Positions 48,209-61,930 of a stretch of 64,000 nt of DNA are shown here, in pieces. Positions within the stretch are counted from its first letter, which is position 1. Every line of letters starts with the position of its first letter. The stretch covers positions 1 through 64,000 of the forward strand of contig WIXG01000028.1 of assembly GCA_009869945.1 (NCBI GenBank), given 5' to 3'. The DNA comes from Mesaphorura yosii. Taxonomy: Eukaryota > Arthropoda > Collembola > Poduromorpha > Tullbergiidae. The notes beneath the pieces are model-generated. The model saw only the letters and a program-made list of their open reading frames with translations. It had not been told where the DNA came from and did not search any database. A program made the position numbers and the translations under genes.

Positions 48209-49900
48209 TTTGGAAATTGGTAACAATTTGGTAAACAATGACACAACTTTGAAGATATTGTCTCATAATTCGCACTCTCAGAAAGGAACCTTTAGCGTCG
48301 ACTTCTAATCAACGACTACGACTCCACGACCGCCTGCATCATCTTTTCTCTCATCTTTCTCATTTCTCAACTTGATGAGTCTAAGTAAATATTATGCGAA
48401 TGTATCTCTGTTAAGTTCGCCCGTGCTTTAACTTGTGCCTTAATTTTCTGTACAAACACAGTTACACAACAGTACTGCAGAAAAGCCCAACATTGTGTCG
48501 GCGCCAAGTGCGTCTGAGTGAGTAGGATGGAACCAACTTTTCACTTGAGCATTGCAAGAACACGATGAACACGCCTTGGCTTGGTACCCCGAGCAAATCA
48601 TTGACTTCACACTTGTTGTGCTAAGCACTCCCCTCTTTTCACGACTCAACGCAATGAAATCCACATCTTTTCCTGTTTAGCACCGCATTTCCACGCTTCC
48701 CCATTTCAAAAGCACTCTTCGGACGAATCCAAGCATTGAAATTGCAGAATTGGCTGGAAGGACCACGGAACATGGTTTTTAACTTCAGCGAAATGGAAAA
48801 ACTCTTGAAAGATAAAACAATTCGCATAGGCGCTCTGGAGATCAGCGTGTTTCTGGCTCAATAATTGGATTTTGTTAGTCTCAATCAAATGGTTGCTTCT
48901 CGAAGGACGCAAGTTCAAAAATCAGAGCTACGAATGCAGATTAATCAGGAAGTGAAAAATTGCAGGGATTATCGGCGGTATTTTATTTTGTAACAAGTAA
49001 CAAGGATCCATCATTCAGATGTTCATTCAGAACGATCGAAATGATGCAACAACGTTATTGTGCGCATGAGGGCTGAATCTTTGAGCTGTGCATGTTTCCC
49101 GTCTGTTTAACCCACGCGGCACAGCGCCTGTACCCGAGAACAGAAGGCCCTATTGTCTTTTGCCTTCCATAAAATAAACTATTCCGATGTATGAATTCCC
49201 GTGCCTTCCGCCGACTCACAGAAACGAACTCGATTCGTACTTCCATTTCCGACTCGTGTTCCATTTCTTATAAAAATGAAAATTCGTCTTCCTACTTTAT
49301 CACTCAAACTGTATTTATTTCTTCTCCCGGGAAAAGTTTATGCTTGCGCACAGACAGGAGAAAGAAGATAAAAAAATGCAAGATGCACAAAGAAATTAAA
49401 TCTTATTTATTGTGCTCGTTTAAACCAGACACATTTCTCACGAATGTCTTTAAAAATTGAAAGAGCTGATGCGATATTTGTGATTCATTTTGGTTACTTT
49501 TGCCAGAATCATATCAGCTGTACGCCATACTCGAGTTTCGTTCAGAACTCACAGAGTCAGAGGTTGTAAAGTGTGCAGATGCATTCGGCACCGAGTCCGA
49601 CTCTGCTTTTCGACGTCACATGTGAAATTGATACAATTTTTGGTTTTGTGTAAATTTAAAACACAAGATGATTGAAATATACACATTTATTTATGTGTCT
49701 ATGGGATGTGGGATGAGCTGCTGGACGGACCAGAAAAGGACCTCCTCAGTTAAAAAACAAAAATTTCTGGTCGTGTATATTTTTGTGTAAAAAATTAAAA
49801 ATAACATAACACGAACCGAGCAACAACAGTGATAATTTCTTACTGTTTCTGAACATAAGAGCAAGAGTTAAAATTGTTGAATTACATGTGTACAATGCAT

Positions 49901-50444
49901 CTCGAGAGGCTGCTTGCACTTTCAGACGAAGAATCCAAACCCTTTTCACCCCAAAATTTGATACTTTATTATTTCGGAGTAGTGTTCCGATCTCCAGGTC
50001 TCACATGTCTTACAGTGCTTTTAGCTATTAGCTGTAGGAAGGAGTCAGCATATCGGCACCTGCAGCAGCTTGAACAACTGGCCCGACTCACCAACGCCAA
50101 CGACGACAGTCAGAATCGCGATGGTTAATCGAAACAAATTTCAATCAACCTAGGCGCCAGCATTTGATGTAAACAATGACGAATTCCATTTAAATGCCCA
50201 AAGTGATTCAATGCGTCAATTCACGGCGAGACGCTAGATTACTCAACTCGTGTTTCATCTCCTCCAATTCAAGGTACTGGGCACCCCAAAATTACAAACC
50301 GAGCCGCCGCCAGCCTACCGCATTACGCGCCAGTATTTGCATAAGAAGAACGAACTTGAAGATTTCCTAATTCACAATTCGCGAATTCTCAGGAACCACC
50401 CCAAAAGTGGAGACATGTGCGATGTGCAGACGATGATGAGTGAG
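49901..50444 (+). other. Possible exon pair of an unrecognised gene
   Basis: Two nearby segments have protein-like composition. The first, after an acceptor-like CTGTAG near 50037, reads KESAYRHLQQLEQLARLTN, continuing NANDDSQNRD, and has a weak donor GTTAAT near 50126. The second, after TTCAAG near 50273, reads VLGTPKLQTEPPPAYRIT, then RQYLHKKNELEDFLIHNSR, and ends at a GTGAGT donor near 50440. The phases of these two do not match directly, so either an exon is missing or they are chance. No family was recognised. Confidence 0.22.
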
Positions 50445-50715
50445 TTTTATGCACATGTTCCTGGTAAATGCGCCAAGTACCTTCTTATTCATACTGTTAA
50501 TTGAGCCGTGACGCCAAACAACATGCTGAAAACTGGTTTCTTAATTCAAACTCCACGGCGCTCGCAACTAGTTCGCCTTTTCTGAGACAAAATTAATTGG
50601 AACTCCTCAAAGCGAAATTTAAGCATCGTAATTACTGAATCAAGTCCAAAGGATGCGGCGGCAGCTTGAGAGTGAAGTGTGTGGCATTGGCGCAATTCAA
50701 CACGTATAATTTTCA

Positions 50716-50967
50716 TTATTGAGGTTTGACTCTGCTTTTCCACTCATAAATTTGCAAACACAAATACGGGATACATCTAAATAAGAACAATCGACCCAAA
50801 AAGCCAACAAACCAGTACGCAGTCAGGTACACGGCAATTTCCTCACGGGTCGAAGCCTGCGCTGCGGTTTGCCCTTTGATTTTTGTTGTGTCTTCAAAAG
50901 ACCTTCTCAGTGCGGACTTGTCGGCAAATTGTGTATACCGCTTGTTAGTTTTCTTATGCCACTCCAT
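50716..50967 (-). other. Short open frame with hydrophobic C-terminal half, doubtful
   Basis: From an ATG at 50967 the frame gives about 83 residues beginning MEWHKKTNKRYTQFADKS. A hydrophobic segment (AVYLTAYWFVGFLGRLFLF) follows, ending EWKSRVKPQ. It resembles a small single-pass membrane protein in layout but matches nothing I know, and it has no supporting neighbours. Confidence 0.18.
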
Positions 50968-53664
50968 TCGACGTCTTTGCTTTTGTTTTAAACCACGAGC
51001 AGGATCGAAGCACAAAATTTTGGGATCTCAAGCTCGGCTCCGACTGTGGCTGATGTGCTTGGAGACTTACTTAAAGTCCACTTGAGTTTTTGACAGGCAG
51101 ATTAGTTTTCAGTTGAATGAGATATTTTTTAAAGAAAATAGAACCCCAGAGAGCTGGGCCGTGTTGGAAATGTGTGTAATTAGATGTCCATTGCCATTGC
51201 AAAATGATACTCTTGCTCCCTTCGTGCATGGTGCTTTGGACGCCCTTCCAACGCGAGAGACTGCGTGTGACCATGGGTGGTTGTTTTCATTGCGCACATA
51301 ACAGTCCCGATTGCTTAAACCAATAGTTTTTAATGTGGACTGTCAAAAGCGGACGGCCGGCCGTAATTGAGTCGTAGCCGCATGGTTTAAGGGGCAACAG
51401 GTTTTCCTGTCTCTGAGCGAACGCTTCAGTCTTGTGCTTGAAGAGCAATAATCCAAGACTCTACTTCAAAATGATGTTGACAGGAAGGTCAGTACATTTA
51501 ACGCTTCATTAACTAATAACTTGTAAGAGAACTAAACACATTAGTTCGCATGGGTTCTGGATTGGCGTTATGAGTCAGAAGAGTCAGATGCAAAAGAGAT
51601 CCGACACAAACTATCAGATTCCACTTGCTGTGGTATCAGCTTGTCAAAGATCGTTCCGTTGCAATGCGCCGTAAAGGTTTAGTGTCCGTCGATGTCTGTT
51701 CGTCATTCATGTCATATTTTCTTTACGCTAAACGAAACTTGCCACGCCACGCATGTAATGTCGTAATAGCGAGAAGGCGTGCGATATGGACAATTGGAAC
51801 TGGTCGCTGATTACGACGACGTCAGCTCGATAGCTTTTTGGAGATTCAATTACAAAACTCTCATCCTCGCCCCGTCCTCCCATTCATTAGCGTTACCATG
51901 CATGATTTCAATCGACCAGAACCCGTGCGATCGAAACTCGGGTTGAAGTCAGTAAAATTTGCAACTTAATTCTTTCAGTTCATCGCTTTACTCCATTGCC
52001 GGAGAATGTTCATTCATTAATTACTGTACATCACGTAGATCGACGACGTTAGAGTATCATTACACAAGCCAGAGACAGGGCACAGTAGCATTGAAACAAT
52101 TCCCCTGGAACGTAATTTCATGTAAATGTTCTTCGACCGCAAGTTCAATCAGACGTAGCCGGAGCAAGTCTCTGGAGTCTCTGCTTTCACATTTTCTTGT
52201 TAATAAGAAAAACCCACAAAAGTAAATTCGGAAGATGTAATCTTCCGAACCTGCGTTTGGAAATAAAAGTCACCCAAATTATGGCGTGGCCCCTGGACGA
52301 CTCCTGTAACGACTGAATAAGAAGTGGGACATAAATGTAGCAGCAATATATTAAACACTAAAGATGAGATGAAATTATTTATGACGCTGCAGGAGGAAGA
52401 AGAGACTCACCGCACCGCCGCCGCTCTATTATTGCGAGCCAAGAATTGACACGCCTACTTTTCCGGTAATTCTCATCATCATTTCTCATTCTCATCTCGC
52501 CAGCGCAGCGTTTACGGTACACCGGTCCGCAGACCCAATGTGCTGTATGTCTTCATTTGAGTTAGTACCTTAACACCTCAATCCAGTTTCTGTTGCTGAA
52601 GTCTGTGTCTGAGCAACAATGCACGTCAAGTGACGGTGCAAGTGCAAGTCACAAGAACAAGTCAAGTGCAGTGCTTGTTGCTGTTTAGTCAGTCGAGTGG
52701 TGGTCATTGCATAATGCTGTTTCTGCGAGCAGAACAAATTAGAGTGGTGGAAATGCTGAGAACCTCTTCAGCCCGAGCACGGTGGCCCTTGATGGTAATC
52801 ATAACGTGCAACTACCAATATTTACCTTTCCCATTCTCTTGTAATCATCTCCGCTCCTCAAAAGAGATAATAAGCTCATTTATGATCACCATTTTAGGCC
52901 TCGCTTCCCTGCTCGGCTTCTTTGTTTGACTTTCCCCATAATTTCGAAATTGCTATATTCTGATGCACAGCCTTCTCTGCACTTCTACCATGCCTTTGAA
53001 CTTTGACGCAATCGCAAAACATTGGATTTTGTGCATTATGCCTAATGTTGACAAATGAAGTCATTTAATTCTGTCTTGCGTCTTGCGGAGATTTTTGTTG
53101 ACTAAGGTTAATTGCAGAGCAGAGGCCAACGGATGCTGATACAAATTCTAATTACGAATTGCGACGTTGAGTGACAAGATTATATGAACGCAAACTTTCA
53201 CCAACAAAGAGACGCTTTTATTCAGTGCATCTTATAATGTGCCCAGATGAGGCTGTAAAAGACTTAAGGTTACCGCACTTGATACACGCGGTTCACAGAA
53301 AGATAAATTTATTTCATGCGCGTCGCGGACGAGGCGTAAGGAAACCGCTAATAATAATAAAGCTGTAAATTAAGAAATGAGCCGAGTTCAGATCTTCTCA
53401 CTTAAAGTACTTGTACAGCGCACTTTACGTTTATGATCACACATGTGCTGTTAAAGGTCGTGTCACGTTGGGTGCAGTAAATTGAGATGAATTTTCTTTC
53501 CAAGAAAATATTTGTCAAAGAAGGAAGAACCCTTCCTCTGAAGATATGCGACAGATACATGATACATGCGGAGGTTGAACCCTCAGATGCGACTCTGCCG
53601 AGGCGAAGCTGGAGATGCACGTGAAGATGAACGCGTACGCTCACGCTAAGGAAAGCACATTACG

Positions 53665-53732
53665 GACAATTGTGCAATGTCTAAATAAGTGCACACATTG
53701 TACTATTTATTGCACAATGTTGCACAATTGTC
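53665..53732. repeat. 13-bp perfect inverted repeat, hairpin or small MITE-like element
   Basis: GACAATTGTGCAA at 53665-53677 pairs exactly with TTGCACAATTGTC at 53720-53732, with a 42-bp spacer. The spacer has further related words (TTGCACAATG, CACATTGT), so a longer imperfect stem is possible. The AT-rich arms and short total length would fit a miniature inverted-repeat element. Confidence 0.7.
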
Positions 53733-55102
53733 ACATACAACTTGTCTCTCTCAATATTTAAATGCGTTCGTATAACTCAAATTGAATTATGCTCTGCGTG
53801 ACAAATAGCGCCGACCTTACACACAAACTACGCTGCTTCAAATTGTAACATCGTGTACTTGGAAGAGGATAAATATTTACGAACAACGTGAGACTTTTGG
53901 TAATGATAAAATGTGTGTATATTTATGGGGCTCGGGTCGGTCGGTCAGGAATTCCTAAATCAAGGTTGTGTTTACCGTATCACTTTCCGTTCCTTCCTTT
54001 CCTCGCAGGGCGCTCCTGTTCTTTAATTATCAACTGTTTACTCTATGGGTATATCCTTGAGAGTTTAAATAAGCTTACTACTACTACTAATTATCAACTG
54101 CTTCCTCTTGGGAATTCGGCATCAACAGAACAGCGGAACTGAGGGACTCCTCAATGCATCACAGTCTTAACCGAGAAGCTGAAAGTGAGTACGATTCAGC
54201 ACTGCATCGTAATGTAAAAATGATTAAAAAGGCCCTTGAGTTTCCGAGTTGTTTCATTAACTTTGAAGTTGACCTGACTTAAGGGAAGGATGGAAGAGGT
54301 ATCAAACAGTAAAGAAATATTTCGTGTAAGATTTAAATTCAAGCAGTGAGGCAAACAGAAAAGGAGAAAAGGAAACTCGGTTTCATTATAAAGTGAAACA
54401 ACTTTAAGATTCTAAAGATGATACGACTTTAGGTAGATGAAACAAAGAGCAGCGACACCTGACTATAATTGCAATTCGATGTAGTATGCCGTCAAAAGCA
54501 GAATTAAAATATAAATTGTCGAACTCATTTTCACTAAAGCAAAGACTTCTACGAAAATGGGACCCCAGACAAGCAGATGAAAAAAATGAGCACCTGTCAT
54601 TAATTGTTATGATGTAATTTTTGCTTCGGTTGACATCAGAAATTCAATATTCAAAGTCGAACTGGATAAACTTGGCGATGTCTTTTCAAAATCAGATTTT
54701 GGGTTTTTAAATTTTTATTGGCAACAAGTCAGTTCGATAAATGAAGGCATAACTTACGAAGAGTGTAAATCGTATTGGTTCGAGTAATGATAAGTAAGTG
54801 ATAATCAGTAGTGTGTAATGCAATAAGAGTAGTAAGAACTATTGATCCTTAACGATTTAACGAATTAACTATTTTTGTTAAAATAATATAGTAATAATAT
54901 GACCACAGCATACACCATGCTGATCTATGTAGTCATATAGGAGTTTTTTTAAAATTTTTATATGAATATTTATTTATATATCGATATCAAGGTTTGTTTC
55001 TACATGCTATGTTTCAAAAATACATATAGTATCAGTAATATATAGTTTAAGTTACGGTATAATATAATTTCACATTTTCGATAACATTCAGAGCAAACGC
55101 GT

Positions 55103-57315
55103 CTATTCGCCTAAAGTGCCAGGAACCTTTGATGTTGCAGTCGAGTCTTCCCCATTTCGAGCTTGGGTATTTGGCCCATCGTCAATGGGCCATTTGGTCG
55201 GGTCATGCTTAGTTCGTACAGATGCTGTCGCCTGTCGAATTTCCAAGTTTGAAGAAGCTAGAATGGCGTCAGTCACAATGCTGTAATCAGTTGTCATGCT
55301 TTGAACCCGTTGAAAAGAAGCAATCAATCGTATGGGCAGGTATCCCTCCTCATCCATTTTCCGCCGAAGATAAAAGTCTTTTTCCAAGTTCTCCTGACTA
55401 AAGTAGTATTCACTGCAACACAAAATTACAACAGTTTGCAAGTATTCTTTACGCCCTTAATTTAACTGACATCCTTTAATGAATGCCAAATGCTACTTAC
55501 ATTTGGTTTTTAACCAGGTCCACAACGTTGGCTCGGGGAGGCGGAGCGGGGGCGGTAAGAAGCCATTGTGCAGCCAGGTCTGGAGACATAATCGGAGCAA
55601 CTCGACACGTCGTGGGAGCAACATATGGCATAATAAAATCTGGTACAGTTGAGAAAGGCGGAATTAGCGTAGTAAACTCTGGAGGATAGTCAGTGTACTC
55701 TGTTCGAGATGACATTGCGCTTGGTGCATAGTTATTCTGATCCTTATAGCAGCCATTTGCTGAATTTGGTCTTCCTCTCGTCGCTCCACGGGATGCTCCT
55801 CGACCACGACCACGTCCACGACCGCGTGATTCGCCATCTACAATATCACAAACATAATAATGAAATAGGATCGGAAATTCTGTCGAAAACATATTTGGGA
55901 CGACGTAAGCTGAATATTTAGCGTTTAACGTACCGAAGTAGTCAGTTCTTGCCGAAGTTGATGAAGATGAGTGTGGTTTGGAGTCCGCGTGAGTCTGCGT
56001 GTAAGTTGAAGTCGTTGTTGAATATGTCTGAGTAGAAGCTACCTTATACGTAACTTTAAAATTAACCTCAGGTTTCTCTGCAGTCTTTGCGGCAGTTTCC
56101 TTTTCCTCTGGCTTTGCCTCTAAAGCCTTAGCGCCATCGTCCGGCTGCTCAGTGGTCAGTTCAGCTGGCGTCAGTTTGTGTGAAACTTCTGACAACGAAG
56201 GCCAATCAGTCGGTTTTAACTTCTCTGTGTAATTTGGGCTACTTTGCTGCAGCTTTAGAACTCGACCGCTCACCCAAGGACCTAAATCACAAATTAGAAC
56301 GACGGTATTAAAATGTGATGCTATTTAATGGTACTTAGATTAGTCACAGATTGATTCCAACAATGATAGCAAAGTTAGAAGGATAACTCAAACCTGGTGC
56401 TGATTGAGCAGAAGTTGAAGCAGTGGTAGTTGTAGCAGCAGGGATCGACTTAGCAGTAGTTGTGATGGGCTTTGAATTATTGTTTAGACGAGTTGCAGTC
56501 TGAACAGGAGCGTTATCAGAAGCTTTCGTTGCAATTGCGGCCCATGTCTTGGGAGCCGAAGATGTGGCAGGAATTATTACAGCAGCAGCATTGTCTGAAG
56601 TACCATTTACTTTATTTGCAGTGGTATCCTTTTGCGCAGAAATTCCGTTGGTCATTGCTTCAGGGGCCGATGACAGTTTCAGGGGACTCGAGGAAACTGT
56701 ACTTGGTTTCACCTTCTTGCCCAGCACGGCTGCAGCGTTGAAGACTTTCCAAGGATTGACAGCTGGAACTGGAGCTTCTACGAATTTCGGTTTTGTGATT
56801 GCGTCGAGTTCTGTTTGCAGTTCGTTGACGTTAACATCACCGGTCGTGCTGCTGGAAGCGTCAGCGTCGCTGGTTGGTCCACTGGCAGTACTTAAGGTAC
56901 TTGTGCCGCTGCTAGATGATGGAAGCGAATTCTTTGCGATGGAAGAATCATTCGTACTACTAGTTTCTGTGGTTGCCGTTGAACTGTTGTCGCCGTTGTT
57001 ATTCTTTGCGTTATTCTGCTGCTCTAAGAGCATTTGTGTGCGACGAATGTTACTAGGATGATACGGATAAGCTGTCAGTGGAACCCTGTGTGAATTGTTG
57101 TGGTGATAAGCACCTCCACCACGACCTCTCATTCTTGTCTTTGTGCCGCGCTGATGGTGTTTCTTGCATATGACGACGAATTCACCTTCACCATCATCCT
57201 CGAATTCGTCGTGTGCATGTCCATTTTCACTATTTCCGTTGTGATTCTCCATCGTCATCCCCACCGGAGAAAAATTGTTCTGGTCGAACTTTCGGCTGCT
57301 GTTGTAACTAGTCAT
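55103..57315 (-). CDS. LARP1-type La-motif RNA-binding protein lacking the DM15 region
   Basis: Four exons in transcript order: 57315-56394, 56281-55934, 55837-55501, 55412-55103, in phase, 638 aa. The N-terminal two thirds are low-complexity: Ser/Thr/Ala/Asn-rich, with WAAIATK-like and DWPSLSEV segments typical of LARP1 relatives. An RG-rich block follows (GESRGRGRGRGRGASRG). The La motif comes near the end: DLVKNQIEYYFSQENLEKD, FYLRRKMDEEGYLPIRLIAS, FQRVQSMTTDYSIV, and HDPTKWP. The FLRRKMDxxGFLPxxLIASFxRVQ pattern is specific to the LARP1/LARP1B branch. These cytoplasmic proteins bind mRNA, especially 5'TOP messages and poly(A), and control their stability and translation. The frame stops about 30 residues after the La motif, so the cap-binding DM15 repeats of standard LARP1 are absent. 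A minus-strand AATAAA about 130 bp past the stop supports a real 3' end. Confidence 0.88.
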
Positions 57316-58933
57316 GATGCGTTAATCGAGTGCTAAAATGCAACAAACGGCGACCTTGATACTGTTGACAGTCAATTTTGTGGAACACTTGGTTCAAACA
57401 ATTCTTTTTGAGTGTTTCGAGTGTATTTTGCGGCACCATAAATTTTGGTTGGTTCGATATTGCGAGTTTTTGACAAACACGAACACGAGTTTATAAACAA
57501 AGATTTCAAATTTTGACGGTGTCGGTGGCAGTCACCTGCAACTGGAAGATAAGAATTTTGTTGATATTAGACAGTGAATATTTACTTTACACCGATGAAG
57601 TTAAGCACTGAAACTAATTCGTTGATTAATCTGAGCGAACCTCACTTAGTTAAAGTTAATTTGAGTTTTCCATGTACCGCATGCTTCTCACACACTAAAA
57701 CTGGTAATGTGCATTGCCGGATAGCAAGGAAGAGTTTTCACATTCAAAAAATGTACCAACTTGCAACCACGGCAGCACAGTGCACAGGCTAGCAGGCTCT
57801 CGCAACCAAAAACCATCTTCCCACCGTCCTCTCCATGCAAAGCAATGCTATGCCATGGCTTATGGCCATTTTCTCAATGTTAGAATTGTGGACCATGCAT
57901 GCTTCCCTCTACCACCACTATGCTGTGGCTGCTCTAGCCTAGCGCTCACCATAGCCATTGCCTGACTGCCAATACTGCTGCCTGTGCCTAATAATGGAAC
58001 AACCACCGACCATGTAATGTAGGCAAGAATAGATTCATATAAAACCTGTACATAGCCTGCTTCTTTTCTTGGGATCCCTTTCCATTTCACAAGTGTACCT
58101 CACGTATCACTTTGTGCCTCGCGCACCATACACCAACCCAATATGCTCATTGCTTTATGCCTGCTGCATTTTATACTTTATTTTTAATTCGAAATTGAGA
58201 GCACTGAACAATCTGGCTTCGGCCTAGCTTAACAATGTGCAAATATGCCTTCAAGGTGTTTGAGGTATACGACGAGCAGCATTAACATCACATTTATCTT
58301 GTAGCAGTTGTAATACGTGGTTACAGAAATGGAAATCAACTGCAAAATGCACTCTGTTGCGTTTACCCTACAAACTTACTGACTTGCTCTACTATGAAGC
58401 ACGGAATGCTTGATTATTCTGACTAAAGATGCGGTCTTTTCTATGATGGACCGAAGTTGAACCGGAATTTGCACAAATTAAGGATCAATAGACTAGCCCG
58501 GTTCGGGATCTATTAGATAAGCTGAGGGGACACTTGAATTTGTGAGGCACCATGGCAGTTTCTCATATTGTGATAACAAGAATGATAGACAAATCTTAGG
58601 AAGTTGCCCCTGTTAGAAGCCGTTGGAGTCTAAGAGTGTTTCGGTTTTTTACGTGCGCTAGGACGTTAACCGGTCTGACCTTGGTCTTACTACAGTGCTG
58701 CTATACCCACATTAGGAAAAGACAAGATTTGAATTTGCTAGCTACCAGTCTCAAGTCTCAAAAGTGCACATCACTGCCTAGCAAAACGAGGAACGTGTAC
58801 ATAGAATGAAATGTGGAAGGACAAGCCAAAAGCATGCACACAATGAAGCTGAATAGATGAGAGCTTAGCTTGTGTAATGGCATTATTATATAACACGTAC
58901 CGGTTCAGATGCTGGTGATGATGCGAAGAGTCT

Positions 58934-59407
58934 CTAGTGGATCAAATGTAATGTACAAAATTGGTTCAGTCTCTTGAATACCAGAGTACGTACAGCTGAA
59001 AAATTTCTCGCGATGGACGATGATGCTGGAGAGTGCTGAATGCAAATTGAGCGAATGTATTTATGTATGTCTGGAGGAGGCTGCCTCCCGCTGCTGCGTG
59101 GGTCTATTCTGAATGAAGTGTGATAACGAACAAGGTGGCTGATTGGTATTGGAGAAGAGCTGATTGACTGTTGTTTCTGCTTGAAATTTTCAAAGGCAAC
59201 TAATACTTCTGCTTGACTCGAGCTTACGATCAGTCTGCCCGAACCATGAACCAGGAAACCTAAATCTTCAGGTCGATGGCCTCGGACGTCAGGGATTTGG
59301 AAATTCTCGGCGTATGGCGATGTCCGTAGAAGTCTAAATGAGAGGAATGAACCAAGAAGAAAGGTTAAAGTTTTATGAATTTGTTGCTTCCGAACCCCAG
59401 AGTTCAA
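58934..59407 (-). other. 157-codon open frame of unknown nature
   Basis: The frame contains FQIPDVRGHRPEDLGFLVHG and SSSQAEVLVAFENFKQKQQ, which look moderately protein-like, then a Ser/Pro-rich tail. An acceptor-like TCTCATTTAG lies inside it near 59333. No family or partner exon was recognised; chance is quite possible. Confidence 0.2.
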
Positions 59408-61324
59408 ACCGAAGCTGTCTCAAACCCGTTGCAGTCGTATGACATTACAAGTAACTGTCAGCGCGCAATTTCTCCCGGAATTTCCTGGGTTAAGACTGGA
59501 GGGACTCCGGAGAAGCTGTAAGATTCATGTCCTACCTAATTCGTGCAAGTATTTAAACCGCAGCCTTATTTTCTCTATATAAAGAGTAAACGCCCGTACC
59601 ACAGCCATCACGGCATAGGCTGTCAATGCTCTGTGCTCGAAAGTTCTAGAATCGGTGCGACGAGCGGTGCTACAAAGAGAAAAAGGTTCGTTGACTGTCT
59701 GGCCAACGAAATACATTGCCAGAAAAGCAAATCTCGGAGAGTCAGAAGGTACAAAAACTCATTTTAAGGAAAGAGGTCTTTGACTCAGCCTCGATTCGTG
59801 AACTCAACTCTAGATTAATCTGAAAGATGTGGCAACTTGCCCCAAAGTGAAATCAAGATGACGATAATGAGCAATTATGGACATTTAAAGACCTGGTGCA
59901 TCCCTGCTATCAATATCGGAAATGTTATGCCATCAGAACTGTATTTATCTGACTAATGAGCTCATGAATTAACCATGACCACTCTGAAGCTCAGCGTGGT
60001 CTGCCACGGCCAGAATCGTGAACGAGTCCAAAACCACGCCAATTAACCACAAACAATCAGCTGTGATATTTAAAGAGAAAATATGACCATTCTGTAGCTT
60101 AATGAAGATGTGAAGTGATGTAACACGCGATAATATCTCTTGTCCGTATGAAGCTGCTTCATGAGAGAGTCCTCTGCCTCAGATACTGCTTCAAAGACCT
60201 TGCTTACAATTAATAGATTATGAACTCTTCATAAGCTAATTTTATGATTAAGATTTATACCATGCGGAAATTCGCAAACTTGCAGAGTAATGTGGACTGG
60301 ACGAAGGATGGAGCGAAAAGCAAGTTACAGATAGTTCAACTTCTCAAACACGGACTCAAGCGTCGTATTTGTTTTGCAGCCTTTCTTTACTGTTGGCCAT
60401 GAGTCGTAATTTTTAGACGAGTTATTTCTGCGATGATGACATTGAATGATTGCATGAAGCTAAATATTAGCATCACACAGATAAAAGTTCGGTCAAGACG
60501 GTAAATGATGTAAGAAGGTCAGCTGGAATGGTTCGCGTATGAATCTATTGCCTGCGTCTGCGACGACGACTGCAAAACTCTGACCCGTGAGTACGATTAC
60601 GGACAGCGACATGAAGCAGGCGAGCGATTAAGACGCCTACTTTGTTTATTATGGGAGAATCGAATCTCTGGAGCTTGAGGCTTGGCAATGTCGCCAGATT
60701 AATCAAATGACTATTCGCGATTACATAAATCACGGTATGCACTCACGGAGAAAGAGAGGTACAATTTCGTTGGATTTGTTTGCGGCGCGATGATAATGTG
60801 CAAATTAATGGTTAAGTTTTGCAGCCGAAACAGTTCGAAAGTCGGAAAGCGTTGTCTCTTAATACACGTCAAGAATTCTGCGTAGTATGAAACGAGACAG
60901 ACAGCTACAGGGCAATGCATTTTCATCATTACCGTGTTCAGTGCCAAATTAAGGCAAACCTGTGCCATTTGAGTCCATGTCATTTTGTTTACTTATTTAA
61001 TTAAACATGCACCCAACATTGAACGATAAAAGGTTTTCATTGTAAATGCTGATGCAGGTTGAAAGGAAAAGGAATTTCGCAAAGTGCCAATTTAGCAAGT
61101 TATGAGCAAGCCAAAGCTTTGTGAGTGATTAACCTTTGAAAGAAACAGATACTAAAATAAATACCGGAAGACTCTATTAATACATAATAGCATGGTACAG
61201 TGCATGCAGGTTTCTATTTCAGCTAACTCGTTGAAAAGTGCAGCCAAAGTGGTAAGAGTCTGTGAAATGAAAATGACAAAGTTCCTATCGTGAAAATATT
61301 TAAACTCTTCATTTCAGGATCTCG

Positions 61325-61343
61325 AAGCTTCCCATGGAAGCTT
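61325..61343 (+). repeat. Small perfect hairpin
   Basis: AAGCTTCC and GGAAGCTT flank CAT (8-bp stem, 3-base loop). Its role is unknown and it may be chance. Confidence 0.6.
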
Positions 61344-61930
61344 GCTACCTTTCGAGGTCTGCCTTCCTTTTGTCCCGGCTCGTGAACTAAATTGTCTCGC
61401 AAAATAAATCTGTCCCGATACTCAACAACACATCCTCATTCTCATTTCTTATTCTTGTGGCTCATTTCAACGGAAAGTTTCTAAGGCTGTCTACAATTTC
61501 GGTATTCGGAAGATGTGACAAAAATTGTAGGTTTCAGAGTTTGGCAGACGCTCAACGTCTGCCTAGAAGGACTCGAGAAGCAGGAAAATGCGTCTTTCTA
61601 TAATATTACATAATCTTTCGAGGAAAGATTTTGTATTTGTTCCCGTTTAGCATCTGTACAAATCAGTGCACGGGAGTCTTCAAACTTATAGCCGACAAGG
61701 CATGGAATCCGATTTTCTGAATATACACGCAAATAATATGGCCGATAGTCAAATGTGCGTGATACATTTGTTTACTGCAGATGAGGCTTAAACTCGGCAC
61801 AACCACTGAGCCGTATGCTCTGCCACGGCTCTCATTCTATCCGATGACATAAGCGCAAGCCAAGCACGTCTCAAAAGTTAAAATGGTTTCTACCGGCATT
61901 CCACGCGAGACTAGCTACCAACTTTAGCTA

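Larger units (their letters stand above)
48209..55102. promoter_or_regulatory. Large gene-poor region upstream of HAND
   Basis: Nearly 7 kb with no confidently supported gene. It lies 5' of HAND and 3' of the LARP1-type gene. Developmental transcription factors often have long flanking regulatory DNA, so enhancers are likely, but this is inferred from position. Two coding-like open frames (49901-50128 and about 50274-50444, plus) and an inverted repeat (53665-53732) are listed separately. An AATAAA-type signal for the LARP1-type gene (TTTATT on plus, about 54969) is at the right end. Confidence 0.4.

Noticed and set aside
56549-57061. 170-codon plus frame opposite the LARP1-type first exon
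   Set aside because: It arises from Ser/Thr/Ala codon runs of the minus-strand gene read backwards.
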